Origin: JACXVD01 sp020446665
Lineage (GTDB): Bacteria > Pseudomonadota > Alphaproteobacteria > Sphingomonadales > Sphingomonadaceae
Length of the DNA: 64,000 nt
NCBI GenBank assembly: GCA_041396905.1
Contig: JAWKXQ010000009.1
Coordinates: forward strand, 37,856 to 101,855
Direction of reading: 5' to 3'
The notes beneath the pieces were generated by a model, which saw only the letters and a list, made by a program, of their open reading frames with translations, was not told the origin of the DNA and searched no databases. This document shows, in pieces, positions 15,963-24,989 of this stretch. Within the stretch, counting starts at the first letter, position 1. Each line of letters opens with the position of its first letter. Both the position numbers and the translations under genes were made by a program.

Positions 15963-18308
15963 TCAGAACCTTGCGCCCAGTGTCACGCCCCATGTCCGCG
16001 GATCGGGGAAATAGCCCAGCGTCAGCCCGCCAAAGCCAGGCCCGAAATCAATGAAGTTGGACGGGTCGCGTTCCTTGGTCAGGTTACGGACAAAGCCAGC
16101 CAGTTCCAGAGTGGCCCCGCCCAGCTCGATTTCGCTAACCGCCAGCCTCAGATTGATGATCGTGCGCCCCGGCGATTGCGTGTTGTAGGCATTCTGGTCC
16201 GACGGGGTCGGCACAGTCAGCGGATAGGGGAAAGTGAAATATTTGCTGACGTGGTTGAGATCGCCATAAAGGTTCAGCTTGCCCCAGCTGCCCTGCGTCA
16301 CCTGCCAGTCAAAGCCCAGCGTGGCGCTGAATTTGGGCGTATGCGGGAAGGCGCGATTATCGGCAACATCCACCCCGCCATCGATATAGCGGTTATATTT
16401 CGCATCGAGGAAGGCCAGCGATCCGTTAAGGGTCAGCCCTTCAACCGGGCGGAAGACGCTTTCCACTTCCAGACCCTGAATGCGAGCGGAGGCAGCATTG
16501 CGGATCACCGATGCCGCCGCGCCGGTGGCACGGAAGATCGACAGCTGGATATCCTTGTGCTTGTCGTGGAAAGCGGCAAGGTTGAGCACCAGCGCGCCAT
16601 CCATCATTACCGATTTCAGCCCGACTTCGTAGCTGTCCACCTTTTCCGGGCGATAGGGATCGCACAGTTCGAATGCGCCGGTCGGGCAGGCCGCCGTGGG
16701 GGCGCCGAATTCGTTGGTTTCGCCATTGAAGCCACCCGATTTGAAACCACGGGCGAAGCGGGCATAGACGTTCACGTCCGGCGTGATCTTGTAAGACAGG
16801 GTCGCGGCCGGTGAGAAATTGTTATATTTCGCGTCCGGTACCCCGCCATAGGGGATATCTGCCACTACCAGTGGTGAGGTGATGCCATTGGCAGCGTCAA
16901 AATTGATCCGCAGGAAGCGCCGAATATCCTTGCGCTCATGCGTGTAACGGCCACCCAGCGTCAGCATCAACGCATCAGTCAGGTCGAAATCGACCTGCGC
17001 GTAGAGCGCCCATGCCTTGGTGTTGGAGCCATAATCGGACTGATAGTCAGCCCCGCCGCCAAAGAAGCTCTGCGGGCCAAGCGTTTCAGCCTTCTCATCG
17101 AAATAGAAGGCACCCAGCACATATTTCAGGCGATCATCCATGGCCGCCCCGGTCAGCTGCAGTTCCTGGCTAAACGCATCATAATCGCTGATGCGCTGGG
17201 TGAAGGCGACCGGCAAAGGCGACCCGTCGAGGTCCAGCCCGTCGGCCCAGTTCATGTTGCGATAGGCGGTGATGGATTTCAGCTCTGCCGCGCCAAGATC
17301 CAGCGTCAACGTCAGCGCATGACCATAGGCGCGCGAGCGTTCGTAGATCGCACCGTCAATCGAGGCGGTCGTTTGCCGTTCCGGATTGGCGTAAAGGTCA
17401 ATCGGAAAGAAGGCGCCGCCAAAGGCATAGGAAGGCGAACCCGGATCAAAAATGTCACGCAAATCGCCATTCTGATTGACGCGCAGCAATTGCGCAAAGG
17501 GCGGGCGCTGTGTGATCTTGTTGTAATCGTAAGTGTAATCGACCGTCAGATTGCCAAAATCGCCGCGCAGCTGGACCATGAAGGCCTTGCTGTCGATCGT
17601 GTCGATATCCGACACGGAATTGGGCCCGGCGAGGAAGGCCGCGGGGAAGGGGTTGGGAATGGTTTTCACCAACCCGTCACGCTTGGTGATCTGGCCAGAC
17701 ACCTTGGCCGCAATCGGCCCCACAGCTGGCAGATCAAGCGACGCGCGGGCACGCACATAATCATAGCTGCCATAGGTGATTTCAGCCCGGCCACCGGCTT
17801 CGCCGCTGGGCTTGCGGGTAATCAGATTGACCGCACCGGCGAGGGAATTGCGCCCATAGAGCGTACCCTGCGGCCCGCGCAGGATTTCCACCCGTTCCAG
17901 ATCGGCAATATCGAACAGCGAACCCTGCGCCTTGGAAATATAGACCCCGTCAACATAGAGGCCGACGGCCGGCTCCCAGGTGATCGCGGGGTTGATCGTT
18001 ACCGATCCGCGAATGGCGATCTGCGAAATCGTCTTGCTCGACGGGGCACGTTCGATTTTCACATTCGGAGCGACAGTGCTCAGCGCATCGAGCGATGTTA
18101 CGCCGCGGCTTTCCAGATATTGCTCACCCACCGCAGAGATGGCGATGGGCACGTCCTGAATATTTTCCTCGCGCTTCTGCGCGGTGACCACGATGACACC
18201 CAGACCCGACTCGTCCGACTGAGGCGGAGCTTCTGATTGAGCGAAGGCAGGCGTGGCAATGGCGACGGCCAGCGAATACAGCGACAAACGGGCAAGATGA
18301 CGGGACAT
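15963..18308 (-). CDS. TonB-dependent outer-membrane receptor (1)
   Basis: 781 aa. The start MSRHLARLSLYSLAVAIATPAFA (signal peptide ending near AQS) is preferred to an ATG 18 bp upstream because AGGAGAG precedes it. The plug domain shows 'VVTAQKREENIQDVPIAISAVGEQYLESRG', 'APSSKTISQIAIRGS' and 'VEILRGPQGTLYGRNSLAGAVNLITRKP'; the 22-strand barrel ends in 'RTWGVTLGARF' with terminal Phe. It should import a large or hydrophobic substrate, likely the steroid, across the outer membrane using TonB energy. Its promoter carries dyad site B. Confidence 0.88.
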   Translation of the reverse strand: MSRHLARLSLYSLAVAIATPAFAQSEAPPQSDESGLGVIVVTAQKREENIQDVPIAISAVGEQYLESRGVTSLDALSTVAPNVKIERAPSSKTISQIAIRGSVTINPAITWEPAVGLYVDGVYISKAQGSLFDIADLERVEILRGPQGTLYGRNSLAGAVNLITRKPSGEAGGRAEITYGSYDYVRARASLDLPAVGPIAAKVSGQITKRDGLVKTIPNPFPAAFLAGPNSVSDIDTIDSKAFMVQLRGDFGNLTVDYTYDYNKITQRPPFAQLLRVNQNGDLRDIFDPGSPSYAFGGAFFPIDLYANPERQTTASIDGAIYERSRAYGHALTLTLDLGAAELKSITAYRNMNWADGLDLDGSPLPVAFTQRISDYDAFSQELQLTGAAMDDRLKYVLGAFYFDEKAETLGPQSFFGGGADYQSDYGSNTKAWALYAQVDFDLTDALMLTLGGRYTHERKDIRRFLRINFDAANGITSPLVVADIPYGGVPDAKYNNFSPAATLSYKITPDVNVYARFARGFKSGGFNGETNEFGAPTAACPTGAFELCDPYRPEKVDSYEVGLKSVMMDGALVLNLAAFHDKHKDIQLSIFRATGAAASVIRNAASARIQGLEVESVFRPVEGLTLNGSLAFLDAKYNRYIDGGVDVADNRAFPHTPKFSATLGFDWQVTQGSWGKLNLYGDLNHVSKYFTFPYPLTVPTPSDQNAYNTQSPGRTIINLRLAVSEIELGGATLELAGFVRNLTKERDPSNFIDFGPGFGGLTLGYFPDPRTWGVTLGARF

Positions 18309-18334
18309 GGGCCTCTCCTGTGTCAATTTCGCAT

Positions 18335-18366
18335 TTGCGTAAATATTATTGCAGCAGATTACGCAA
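18335..18366. promoter_or_regulatory. Steroid-island dyad, site B (TTGCGTAA-N16-TTACGCAA)
   Basis: A perfect copy of the dyad: TTGCGTAA at 18335-18342 and TTACGCAA at 18359-18366. It lies 27 bp upstream of the TonB receptor start codon (leftward) and about 100 bp upstream of the SnoaL-like gene at 18469 (rightward). A second perfect palindrome, TTGCTTG-A-CAAGCAA at 18374-18388, follows directly and may be another operator; it contains a TTGACA hexamer. Confidence 0.72.
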
Positions 18367-18468
18367 TAGCTTGTTGCTTGACAAGCAAATTACCCTTATC
18401 GTTGCTCAACCTTGTGATAAATACGCATCACTGTATGGGAGGGGCCGCTTGAGGCTGGCCAGACAGAT

Positions 18469-19107
18469 ATGACCATCGAAGACCGTATTGACCGTTTGGA
18501 ATCGCTCGACGCGATCCGCCAGCTTCCCGCAAAATATGCGCTGTGCCTCGACATGCGGGACATGAACGCCATGGTCAGCCTGTTCTGCGCCGATGTGCAG
18601 GTGGGCAAGGCGGGCACCGGGCGGCAGGCGCTGCGTGCCTATATGGACCGCACACTGCGCAGTCCCTTCACCGGGACCAGCCACCATATTGGCGGGCATA
18701 TCATCGAGTTCGATGATCCCGACCATGCGCATGGCGTGGTCTATTCCAAGAACGAGCATGAAACCCCCGTGGATGGCGGGCCGGATGGCGAATGGGTCAT
18801 CATGCAGATGATGTATGTCGATGATTACGAACGGCAGGACGGACGCTGGTATTTCCGCCGCCGCCTGCCGCTCTACTGGTATGCGACGGATCTGAACAAG
18901 CCGCCGATGGGCGAGAACAAGATGCGCTGGCCGGGCACGGAATGGGTGGAGGGGAACTTCCACAAGCTGTTCCCCAGCTTCGCCGAATTCTGGGCGCGTG
19001 AAGGCGATGATGGGTCACCGGTGCCCGAACCGGCCCCGCTCGATCAGTTTCTGGCAACGATGCGCCGCGGGCAGGTTGCACCCAAGGTAAAGGTGCGGGC
19101 GGATTGA
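18469..19107 (+). CDS. SnoaL-like/NTF2-fold protein, putative dehydratase (copy 2)
   Basis: 212 aa. 'MTIEDRIDRLESLDAIRQLPAKYALCLDMRDMNAMVSLFCADVQVG' is the SnoaL_4 N-terminus; Y23 and D28 have the BaiE-type Tyr-x4-Asp spacing and the His cluster 'SHHIGGH' (H72, H73, H77) covers the third catalytic position. The extra C-terminal 60 residues ('LPLYWYATDLNKPPMGENKMRWPGTEW...FAEFWARE') make it longer than BaiE. The Hsh2 7alpha-hydroxysteroid dehydratase of Sphingobium sp. Chol11 belongs to this superfamily, so a steroid dehydratase is likely but unproven. Divergent from the TonB receptor through dyad site B. Confidence 0.7.
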   Translation: MTIEDRIDRLESLDAIRQLPAKYALCLDMRDMNAMVSLFCADVQVGKAGTGRQALRAYMDRTLRSPFTGTSHHIGGHIIEFDDPDHAHGVVYSKNEHETPVDGGPDGEWVIMQMMYVDDYERQDGRWYFRRRLPLYWYATDLNKPPMGENKMRWPGTEWVEGNFHKLFPSFAEFWAREGDDGSPVPEPAPLDQFLATMRRGQVAPKVKVRAD

Positions 19108-19130
19108 TTGGAATTGCAGTAGGGGGTGAC

Positions 19131-19583
19131 ATGGGACTACGAGGTGTGAACCGCGTGATGATCGCGGTGCATGATATTGAGAAAGCCAAGCAACACTATG
19201 CAGACCTTCTCGGCGCAACCTTCATGGATGCCGACTGGACGGGTGAACCCTTCGGCATCAAGGTTTCAATTGCTTGGGACGCCGGAATCGAGCTCTGTGC
19301 CCCGATGCCCGGTCGGGAGAAGGACAGCGCCGTGTCCCAATTTCTTGCCCATCGTGGCGAGGGCGTGATGAATGTGTTCTTCGGCGTAGATAATGGCGAT
19401 GCGGCAAATGAACGTGCTGCTGCCCAGGGTTACGGTTGTGTCAACATAGTAGATTACACGCAGGAAGAGATCGACGAGCACCTCAGCGGCCTCTTTGATA
19501 AGTATCAAGAGTTTACGCTGGATTCCTTTACGCGCTGCGGATTTGCGATCACGCTCGCACAAATCGACGAGAAGACGCAATAA
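19131..19583 (+). CDS. Single VOC-domain protein (glyoxalase/bleomycin-resistance fold)
   Basis: 150 aa; the start MGLRGVNRVMIAVHDI is preferred over an ATG 27 bp upstream because GGGGGTGAC precedes it. 'VMIAVHDIEKAKQHYADLLGATFMDAD' is the first VOC half, 'IELCAPMPGREKDSAVSQFLAHRGEGVMNVFFGVDN' the second. It is one VOC module, so it is not a complete type I extradiol dioxygenase; it may be an isomerase, epimerase or dehydratase of the pathway. Base usage looks slightly more A/T-rich than its neighbours. Function unknown. Confidence 0.65.
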   Translation: MGLRGVNRVMIAVHDIEKAKQHYADLLGATFMDADWTGEPFGIKVSIAWDAGIELCAPMPGREKDSAVSQFLAHRGEGVMNVFFGVDNGDAANERAAAQGYGCVNIVDYTQEEIDEHLSGLFDKYQEFTLDSFTRCGFAITLAQIDEKTQ

Positions 19584-19592
19584 CAGGCTGAT

Positions 19593-20405
19593 TCAGAAGT
19601 AATAGCTCGCTCCATTGGCCACCAGCACCGATCCGTTGACGAAGCTGGCATCCTCGCTGGCGAGGAAGGCGACGGCGGAGGCGATTTCTGATGGATCGGC
19701 GAGGCGGCCAAGCGGGACGGAAGCCTCCATCGAAGCGATCCATTCGGGCGGAATGCCTTGCATGATCGGCGTATTGGTCGGTCCGGGTGCAACCGCGTTG
19801 ACGCGGATCTTGCGCGGGGCCAGTTCGCGCGCCAGCTGACGGGTCAGGCCGATTACCGCCGCCTTGCTGGTGCAATAATGCGGGCTGCCTTCGCCTGATT
19901 GCGCACTGGTGGAGCTGATATTGATGATCGTGCCTGGATTGCCGTCTTCCGCCAGCACGCGGGCAAATTCGCGGCAGGTGTAGAATGTGCCGTTGATATT
20001 GACTGCCAGCACACCGGCCCAGCCATCATCCTCCATATGGATCAGCTGATCGACGAAAATGTCGGAGCTGCCTTTCTCGGCCAGTTCTTCATTGCGCTGC
20101 GCCATGGCACCGTAGAATTGTTCTGATCCGTCATTGGCGGCCTGGCCGATCCCGGCATTGTTGACTGCGATGTCGAGCCGCCCGAAGGCTTCACGCGCCT
20201 GCCGCACGGCCGCGCGGACAGAGGCGGAATCCGCGACATTGCAGCCAAGGGCAAGCGTCGCCCCGCTGGCGGCGGCATCTTCCTGTTTCAGATCAAGCGC
20301 GGCGACCTGTGCGCCATCCTCCATCAACCGGGAGACGATGGCCGCACCAATCCCGCGTCCTGCGCCAGTGACGATGGCCGCCTTGCCCGCCAGTTTCCCG
20401 CTCAT
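19593..20405 (-). CDS. Short-chain dehydrogenase/reductase, possible hydroxysteroid dehydrogenase
   Basis: 270 aa classical SDR with 'GAGRGIGAAIVSRLMEDGAQVAALDL' for NAD(H), 'NNAGIG', and 'SSTSAQSGEGSPHYCTSKAAV' (Ser, Tyr-x3-Lys). An acidic residue after the second beta strand (ALDL) favours NAD(H) over NADP(H). A 20-residue insertion after NNAGIG ('QAANDGSEQFYGAMAQRNEELAEKG') is unusual. It overlaps the start of the upstream kstD by 4 bp, so it is probably co-transcribed and may oxidise a steroid hydroxyl (inference). Confidence 0.78.
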   Translation of the reverse strand: MSGKLAGKAAIVTGAGRGIGAAIVSRLMEDGAQVAALDLKQEDAAASGATLALGCNVADSASVRAAVRQAREAFGRLDIAVNNAGIGQAANDGSEQFYGAMAQRNEELAEKGSSDIFVDQLIHMEDDGWAGVLAVNINGTFYTCREFARVLAEDGNPGTIINISSTSAQSGEGSPHYCTSKAAVIGLTRQLARELAPRKIRVNAVAPGPTNTPIMQGIPPEWIASMEASVPLGRLADPSEIASAVAFLASEDASFVNGSVLVANGASYYF

Positions 20406-22090
20406 GCTTGGTTGATCCCCAAGGCATCGCGCACTGCGATATAGCCGAAAGTCAGCGCCGGGCCGATGGTTACGCCTGCCCCCGGATAGCTCTCGCCCAT
20501 CGCAGAGGCGGCGTTGTTGCCAATGGCGTAAAGCCCTTCGATGACCTTGCCGCCATCCCCCACCACACGCGCGCGATCATCGGTCAGCAAGCCGCCATTG
20601 GTGCCAATATCGCCGGGATAGATTGGCATGGCGTAGAACGGCCCCTTCTCCAGCGGCTTGAGGCTGGGATTGGGAGTGACGGAAGGATCGCCATACATCT
20701 TGTCATAGGCTGCCTCGCCCCGGTGGAAATCGGGGTCTTCGCCCTTGGCTGCGCCTTCATTGAAGCGCGCAATCGTCCCTTCCAGCGCAGCCGGGTCCAC
20801 GCCCATATCCTGCGCCAGCTCAACAATGGTCGCGCCCTTCTTCAGGATCGTCTTGACCATGCCGTTCTGCGCCCAGTCCGGCACCAGCGGCAGCAGCGGG
20901 CCGACCGGATATTTGTGGCGATAGGAGTGATCAAACACGAACCATGTCGGGCTGGCATCGCCATGCTCGGCCTCGCGCCGGGCCATTTGCTGGCCGACAA
21001 TGTGATAGCTGGCCGCTTCGTTGAGGTAACGCTCGCCCTTCTGGTTGACCATGATGCAGCCGGGCAGGGCGCGTTCAATGGTGCACAGCCGCCCGCGATC
21101 TTCACCGGGGACATAGAACACTGGCGCGGCCCAGGCCGAGTGCATGTTCATGGTCTGCGCACCGACTGACTGTCCGGCGCGTATTGAATCCCCGGTATTG
21201 CCGCTGGTGCCGCCCGAATAGAGCGCACTCTTGTAGAGCGGGGCGTTCTCATCGCGCATCTGCTGGTTCTTGTCGAAACCGCCTGCGGCCAGCACCACGC
21301 CCTTGCGTGCACGGATACGCAGCGCCTTGCCGCGATGGCGGATGACAGCGCCGGTGACTTTGCCACCTTCCTCCACCAGCTCTTCCAGCGGGCTTTCCAG
21401 CCACAGTGGCACCTTGCGTTCATTGAGCGCCATGCGCAGCCCGCCTACCAGCGCATTACCCAATGTCAGGCGGCGATCCTTGCGGCTCTTGAAACGGAAC
21501 GGCCAGTCGAACCAGTAGCGCGCAAGGCTTTTGGCCAGCTTCCACCACCAGCCCTTCTGGCGAAACAGCAGGATATAGGTTTCGTCAAAATGCCAGTTGA
21601 GATAGCCGAACAGGCTGGCGGCCGGGCTGGCGAAGCGGAGCGATTCCACATCCTTGCCCAGCTCCCGTCCATCCATCGGCAGCGGCATGTGGGTGCGGTA
21701 TCCGGTCGGGCTGCCGCCGGGATTTTCCGCGTGGTAATCGGGATAGGGGAAGGCGCAATAGGTGATGTCCGTATGCGCGCCCATCCAGCGCAGCATGCCC
21801 GAGGCATTCTCCACATAGGCGCGGATATTGGCATCGGGAACATTGTCTGCCGACAGGGCGCGGACATATTTGAACGCATCTTCGGGCTTGTCGTCAAACC
21901 CGGCTTCGCGCGCCTGATCGCTGGCCGGAATCCAGATCCCTGCGCCAGACGTGGCGGAGGTGCCGCCCCATTGCGCTTCCTTCTCCACGATCAGTGTGTC
22001 GGCACAGTTTTCCGCACCGACCAGCGCGCTCAGCAATCCGCCTGCGCCCGATCCGACGACGAGAAGGTCAACTTCCTTGTCCCAGCCCAT
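20402..22090 (-). CDS. kstD: 3-ketosteroid dehydrogenase (KstD family)
   Basis: 562 aa FAD_binding_2 protein, the usual KstD length. 'DLLVVGSGAGGLLSALVGAENCADTLIVEKEAQWGGTSATSGAGIWIP' binds FAD; the C-terminal 'GPFYAMPIYPGDIGTNGGLLTDDRARVV' carries the Tyr and PGDxGTxGG region of the KstD active site, followed by 'GLYAIGNNAASAMGESYPGAGVTIGPALTFGYIA'. The expected role is 1(2)-dehydrogenation of a 3-ketosteroid, which with 9alpha-hydroxylation opens ring B. It is co-transcribed with two SDRs and an OYE-type reductase from dyad site C. Delta1 rather than Delta4(5) specificity is inferred. Confidence 0.82.
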   Translation of the reverse strand: MGWDKEVDLLVVGSGAGGLLSALVGAENCADTLIVEKEAQWGGTSATSGAGIWIPASDQAREAGFDDKPEDAFKYVRALSADNVPDANIRAYVENASGMLRWMGAHTDITYCAFPYPDYHAENPGGSPTGYRTHMPLPMDGRELGKDVESLRFASPAASLFGYLNWHFDETYILLFRQKGWWWKLAKSLARYWFDWPFRFKSRKDRRLTLGNALVGGLRMALNERKVPLWLESPLEELVEEGGKVTGAVIRHRGKALRIRARKGVVLAAGGFDKNQQMRDENAPLYKSALYSGGTSGNTGDSIRAGQSVGAQTMNMHSAWAAPVFYVPGEDRGRLCTIERALPGCIMVNQKGERYLNEAASYHIVGQQMARREAEHGDASPTWFVFDHSYRHKYPVGPLLPLVPDWAQNGMVKTILKKGATIVELAQDMGVDPAALEGTIARFNEGAAKGEDPDFHRGEAAYDKMYGDPSVTPNPSLKPLEKGPFYAMPIYPGDIGTNGGLLTDDRARVVGDGGKVIEGLYAIGNNAASAMGESYPGAGVTIGPALTFGYIAVRDALGINQA

Positions 22091-22101
22091 GGCTTTGCCC
22101 C

Positions 22102-22878
22102 TTAGCTTGGCAGATAAAGCTGCGCGGATTTGCCGCCATCCACCGGCAGCGCGATGCCGGTGATATAGCTGGCCGCATCAGACAGCAGGAAGATGATCGA
22201 TTCCGCCAATTCGTCCGGATCGCCGCCGCGCCCCATGGGAATGGCATCTGCCGTCTTGGCTGCAATTTCAGGTGCCTTGCGCGCGAAATCCTCGTTCCCC
22301 GCGGTCTGGACCTGCCCGGGGACGACGCAATTGAGGCGGATATTCTCGCGCGCGACTTCCATTGCGGCAACCGAAGTGAATTGGATCATTGCCGCCTTGC
22401 TCGCGGAATAGCTGGTCATATAGGGCGCAGAGCGAATGGCGGTGGTAGAGCTGACATTGACGATGCTGCCCCCGCCGCTCTTGCGCATGGCAGCAATCGC
22501 GGCCTTGGTCCCGGCAAAGACTGCGTCGGAATTGACGGCAAAATCCTTGCGCCAATGCTCCAGCGAGAGCTTGTCGAGCGGGGCATAATGCACGCTCATC
22601 GCATTGTTCACCAGCATGTCGAGCCGCCCATGGGCATCGGCAATCTGCGTCACTAGCGCGGCATAGGCTTCTGCATCGGACAAGTCGATGGAATGGATTT
22701 CAACCGAGCCCCCTGCGGCGTGAATGGCATTGCGGGTCGCCTCCAGCTTTTCCATGCCACGGGCCAGAACCACCACATGCGCGCCGCGTGCGGCGAGTTT
22801 CTGCGAGGTGGCGCGGCCGATCCCGTCGCTGCCCCCGGTGACGATGGCAACGCGGCCTTCCATATCCTTCACGCTCAT
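22102..22878 (-). CDS. Short-chain dehydrogenase/reductase
   Basis: 258 aa classical SDR: 'GGSDGIGRATSQKLAARGAHVVVLARG' for cofactor, 'NNAMS' instead of the usual NNAG, and 'SSTTAIRSAPYMTSYSASKAAM' for the active site. The Arg after the second strand (LARG) hints at NADP(H). It lies between the kstD and OYE genes, overlapping the latter by 4 bp. Likely a hydroxysteroid dehydrogenase or enoyl reductase; the position acted on is unknown. Confidence 0.78.
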   Translation of the reverse strand: MSVKDMEGRVAIVTGGSDGIGRATSQKLAARGAHVVVLARGMEKLEATRNAIHAAGGSVEIHSIDLSDAEAYAALVTQIADAHGRLDMLVNNAMSVHYAPLDKLSLEHWRKDFAVNSDAVFAGTKAAIAAMRKSGGGSIVNVSSTTAIRSAPYMTSYSASKAAMIQFTSVAAMEVARENIRLNCVVPGQVQTAGNEDFARKAPEIAAKTADAIPMGRGGDPDELAESIIFLLSDAASYITGIALPVDGGKSAQLYLPS

Positions 22879-24107
22879 GCAGCGGCCCTTTCAGTGTTGA
22901 GTTTGGGGTCGGGTTTGTCCGGCGATTCAATGCAGCTGGTCCCGCCCGGAGAATACATCATGGTCACGCAGCGATTGCAGGCGGTGCAGCCCGATGTCTG
23001 GATACTGCCTTCGCGCAGCCGGTTCACGAAATGTGGATCATGCACCAGCGCACGGCCCATGGCGATGGCTTCGAAACCGTCACCCATCGCCTGTTCCACA
23101 CCCTCATGCGACTGAATTCCGCCGAGATAGGCGAGCGGCATGTCCACCGCAGCGCGCACTTGCTGCGCCAGCTCGCGCAGATAGTTTTCGCGGAATTCAA
23201 TCGGCGGCGGGGCGGTCATTTCCTGGATCTTCATGCCCAGTCCGATGATCGGATTGGCCGGTTTCGACCCGGAGGAGGGCAGCGGACAGCCAAACATCGC
23301 CTGAATCGATTCGACATTCAGCCCGTTGGACAGCACCGCCATATGCGCGCCATCAGCCTGCAGTCGCTTGGCAACTTCCACGCCTTCGCTGATCGTGTTC
23401 CCTTTGCCTGGCCCGTCAGTCATGGAATATTTGACCAGCACGGCCAGATCCTTGCCCACCGCATCCAGCACCTTGCGCAGCACTTCGCTGGGGAAATTCA
23501 TGCGCTTTTCAATCGTGCCGCCATAGGCATCGCGCCGCTTGTTATAAATGGGCGAGACAAACTGGCTGAGCAGATAGCCATGGCCCATATGCAGCTCGAC
23601 CGCGTCAAACCCTGCTTCGCGCGCCTTGATCGCGGCGGTCACGAATTCTGCCGCCATCGCGTCCATCTCGTCGCGGTTCATGGCCTTCTTGAAGAAGCGG
23701 CCCGACATCACGCCAACCTTGTTGAACCCGCCCGAGGAGGACAGCGGCTTGCTGGTTTGCAGAGTATCCTTGTCCAGAAAAGTGAAGCTGCCCGCATGGG
23801 TGATCTGCGCGCTGGCCGCCCCGCCATGGCGGTGCACAGCATCGGTCAGCGCGCGGAAATCCGCCAGTGCATCATCATCCAGCACGGCCTGATCAATAAA
23901 GGTCCGTCCATCGCGTGAGGTGGCACAATAGGCGACGGTGGACAACGCCGCCCCGCCTTCGGCCATGCGTTCGTGAAACCGTGCCAGCCCCTTGCTGACG
24001 ATGCCGCCCTTGGCCATACCTTCATTGGTCGCCGCCTTGATAAAGCGGTTGCGCAGGGTAAGCGGCCCGATGGTGAGCGAGCTGTAGGCCTTTTCAAATT
24101 GAGACAC
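22875..24107 (-). CDS. NADH:flavin oxidoreductase (Old Yellow Enzyme barrel) with Fe-S cysteine tail
   Basis: 410 aa from a GTG at 24107 (MSQFEKAYSSLTIG) preceded by GAGGAG; an upstream in-frame GTG at 24131 is possible. The barrel shows 'LTIGPLTLRNRFIKAATNEGMAKGGIVSKGLARFHERMAEGG', 'AREAGFDAVELHMGHGYLLSQFVSPIYNKRRDAYGG' and 'GDGFEAIAMGRALVHDPHFVNRL'. A Cys-rich tail CTACNRC-x11-C resembles the 4Fe-4S site of FadH/BaiCD-type enoate reductases, but the FAD/NAD(P) domain that normally follows is absent. It probably reduces a steroid enone double bond. First gene of the leftward kstD operon. Confidence 0.78.
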   Translation of the reverse strand: MSQFEKAYSSLTIGPLTLRNRFIKAATNEGMAKGGIVSKGLARFHERMAEGGAALSTVAYCATSRDGRTFIDQAVLDDDALADFRALTDAVHRHGGAASAQITHAGSFTFLDKDTLQTSKPLSSSGGFNKVGVMSGRFFKKAMNRDEMDAMAAEFVTAAIKAREAGFDAVELHMGHGYLLSQFVSPIYNKRRDAYGGTIEKRMNFPSEVLRKVLDAVGKDLAVLVKYSMTDGPGKGNTISEGVEVAKRLQADGAHMAVLSNGLNVESIQAMFGCPLPSSGSKPANPIIGLGMKIQEMTAPPPIEFRENYLRELAQQVRAAVDMPLAYLGGIQSHEGVEQAMGDGFEAIAMGRALVHDPHFVNRLREGSIQTSGCTACNRCVTMMYSPGGTSCIESPDKPDPKLNTERAAA

Positions 24108-24167
24108 GCGCTGGGACTCCTCTCTCTTCACGCATTCTTTGAATGAGACTGGCTTTCTGTCAACCGA

Positions 24168-24199
24168 TTGCGTAATATATTTGCATATTCACTACGAAT
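24168..24199. promoter_or_regulatory. Steroid-island dyad, site C (TTGCGTAA-N16-CTACGAAT)
   Basis: TTGCGTAA at 24168-24175 and CTACGAAT at 24192-24199, 24 bp start to start. It sits between the OYE-kstD operon (start 24107, leftward) and the SDR gene starting at 24216, whose ribosome-binding site begins only a few bases after the right half-site. Confidence 0.65.
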
Positions 24200-24215
24200 T
24201 TATGGGATTGAGGCT

Positions 24216-24980
24216 ATGGAATCGCAACTTTCGGGCAAGATCGCGCTGGTGACTGGGGGTGGTCAAGGTGTCGGACAGGGAATCGCGCTCGCTTTGGCGG
24301 CGGCGGGGGTGAAGCTCGCTCTGTTCGGGCGGACTGAGAGCAAATTGGTCGCAACACAGGAATTGGTGGAAGCGCGCGGCAGCGAGGCGCTGGCCATGGC
24401 CGGCGATGTGTGCAGCGCCGCAGACCTTGAGCGCGCTGTGGCTGAGGCGACAGAACGCTTTGGCGGGATCGACATCCTCGTCAATAATGCCCAGCAAGTG
24501 CCCAATGGCCCGCTGGAGAAGGTCAGCGACGAAGCCTATCTGCGCGGTTTCGAATCCGGCCCGCTGGCAGTGTTGCGGCTGATGAAGCTGGTCCGCCCGA
24601 TCATGGCGCAGCGCGGCGGGGGAACGATCTTCAACCTCGTCTCCAGCGCCGGGGTGCGCTGGGACATGGCAGGCTATGGTGCCTATGGTTCAGTCAAGCA
24701 GGCGATCCGCCCGCTGACCCGCGCGGCAGCGTCGGAATGGGGTGGTGACAATATCCGCGTCCTGTCCATCGCGCCGCATGCGAAAAGCCCCGGTCTGGTC
24801 AAATGGATGGAGCATAATCCCGAAGAGGCCGAGGCATTTTTCCGCACCATCCCGCTGCGCCGCGTGGGCGAATGCGAAGAGGATATTGGCCGGGCAGTGG
24901 TGGCCTTGTGTCAGCCCGAAATGGCCTATCTCACCGGCGCGACGATCCCGCTCGATGGCGGGCAGGCCAATTTCGACTGA
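24216..24980 (+). CDS. Short-chain dehydrogenase/reductase
   Basis: 254 aa; the start MESQLSGKIALVTGG follows TTGAGGCT and is preferred over the frame's first ATG at 24168, which lies in the dyad. 'GGGQGVGQGIALALAAAGVKLALFGR', 'NNAQ' and 'SSAGVRWDMAGYGAYGSVKQAI' mark an SDR with intact Ser/Tyr/Lys. It is followed 9 bp later by an EthD-domain gene. Substrate unknown; a steroid or bile acid alcohol is likely from context. Confidence 0.77.
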   Translation: MESQLSGKIALVTGGGQGVGQGIALALAAAGVKLALFGRTESKLVATQELVEARGSEALAMAGDVCSAADLERAVAEATERFGGIDILVNNAQQVPNGPLEKVSDEAYLRGFESGPLAVLRLMKLVRPIMAQRGGGTIFNLVSSAGVRWDMAGYGAYGSVKQAIRPLTRAAASEWGGDNIRVLSIAPHAKSPGLVKWMEHNPEEAEAFFRTIPLRRVGECEEDIGRAVVALCQPEMAYLTGATIPLDGGQANFD

Positions 24981-24989
24981 GGCGGCGGC

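Noticed and set aside
16938..18236. 432-aa plus-strand frame opposite the first TonB receptor
   Set aside because: No domain or ribosome-binding site; the minus strand has plug and barrel motifs across the same bases.
18374..18388. Reading the palindrome as a KstR2 site
   Set aside because: The KstR2 motif is CAAG-nn-CTTG; this palindrome has the inverse order CTTG-A-CAAG.
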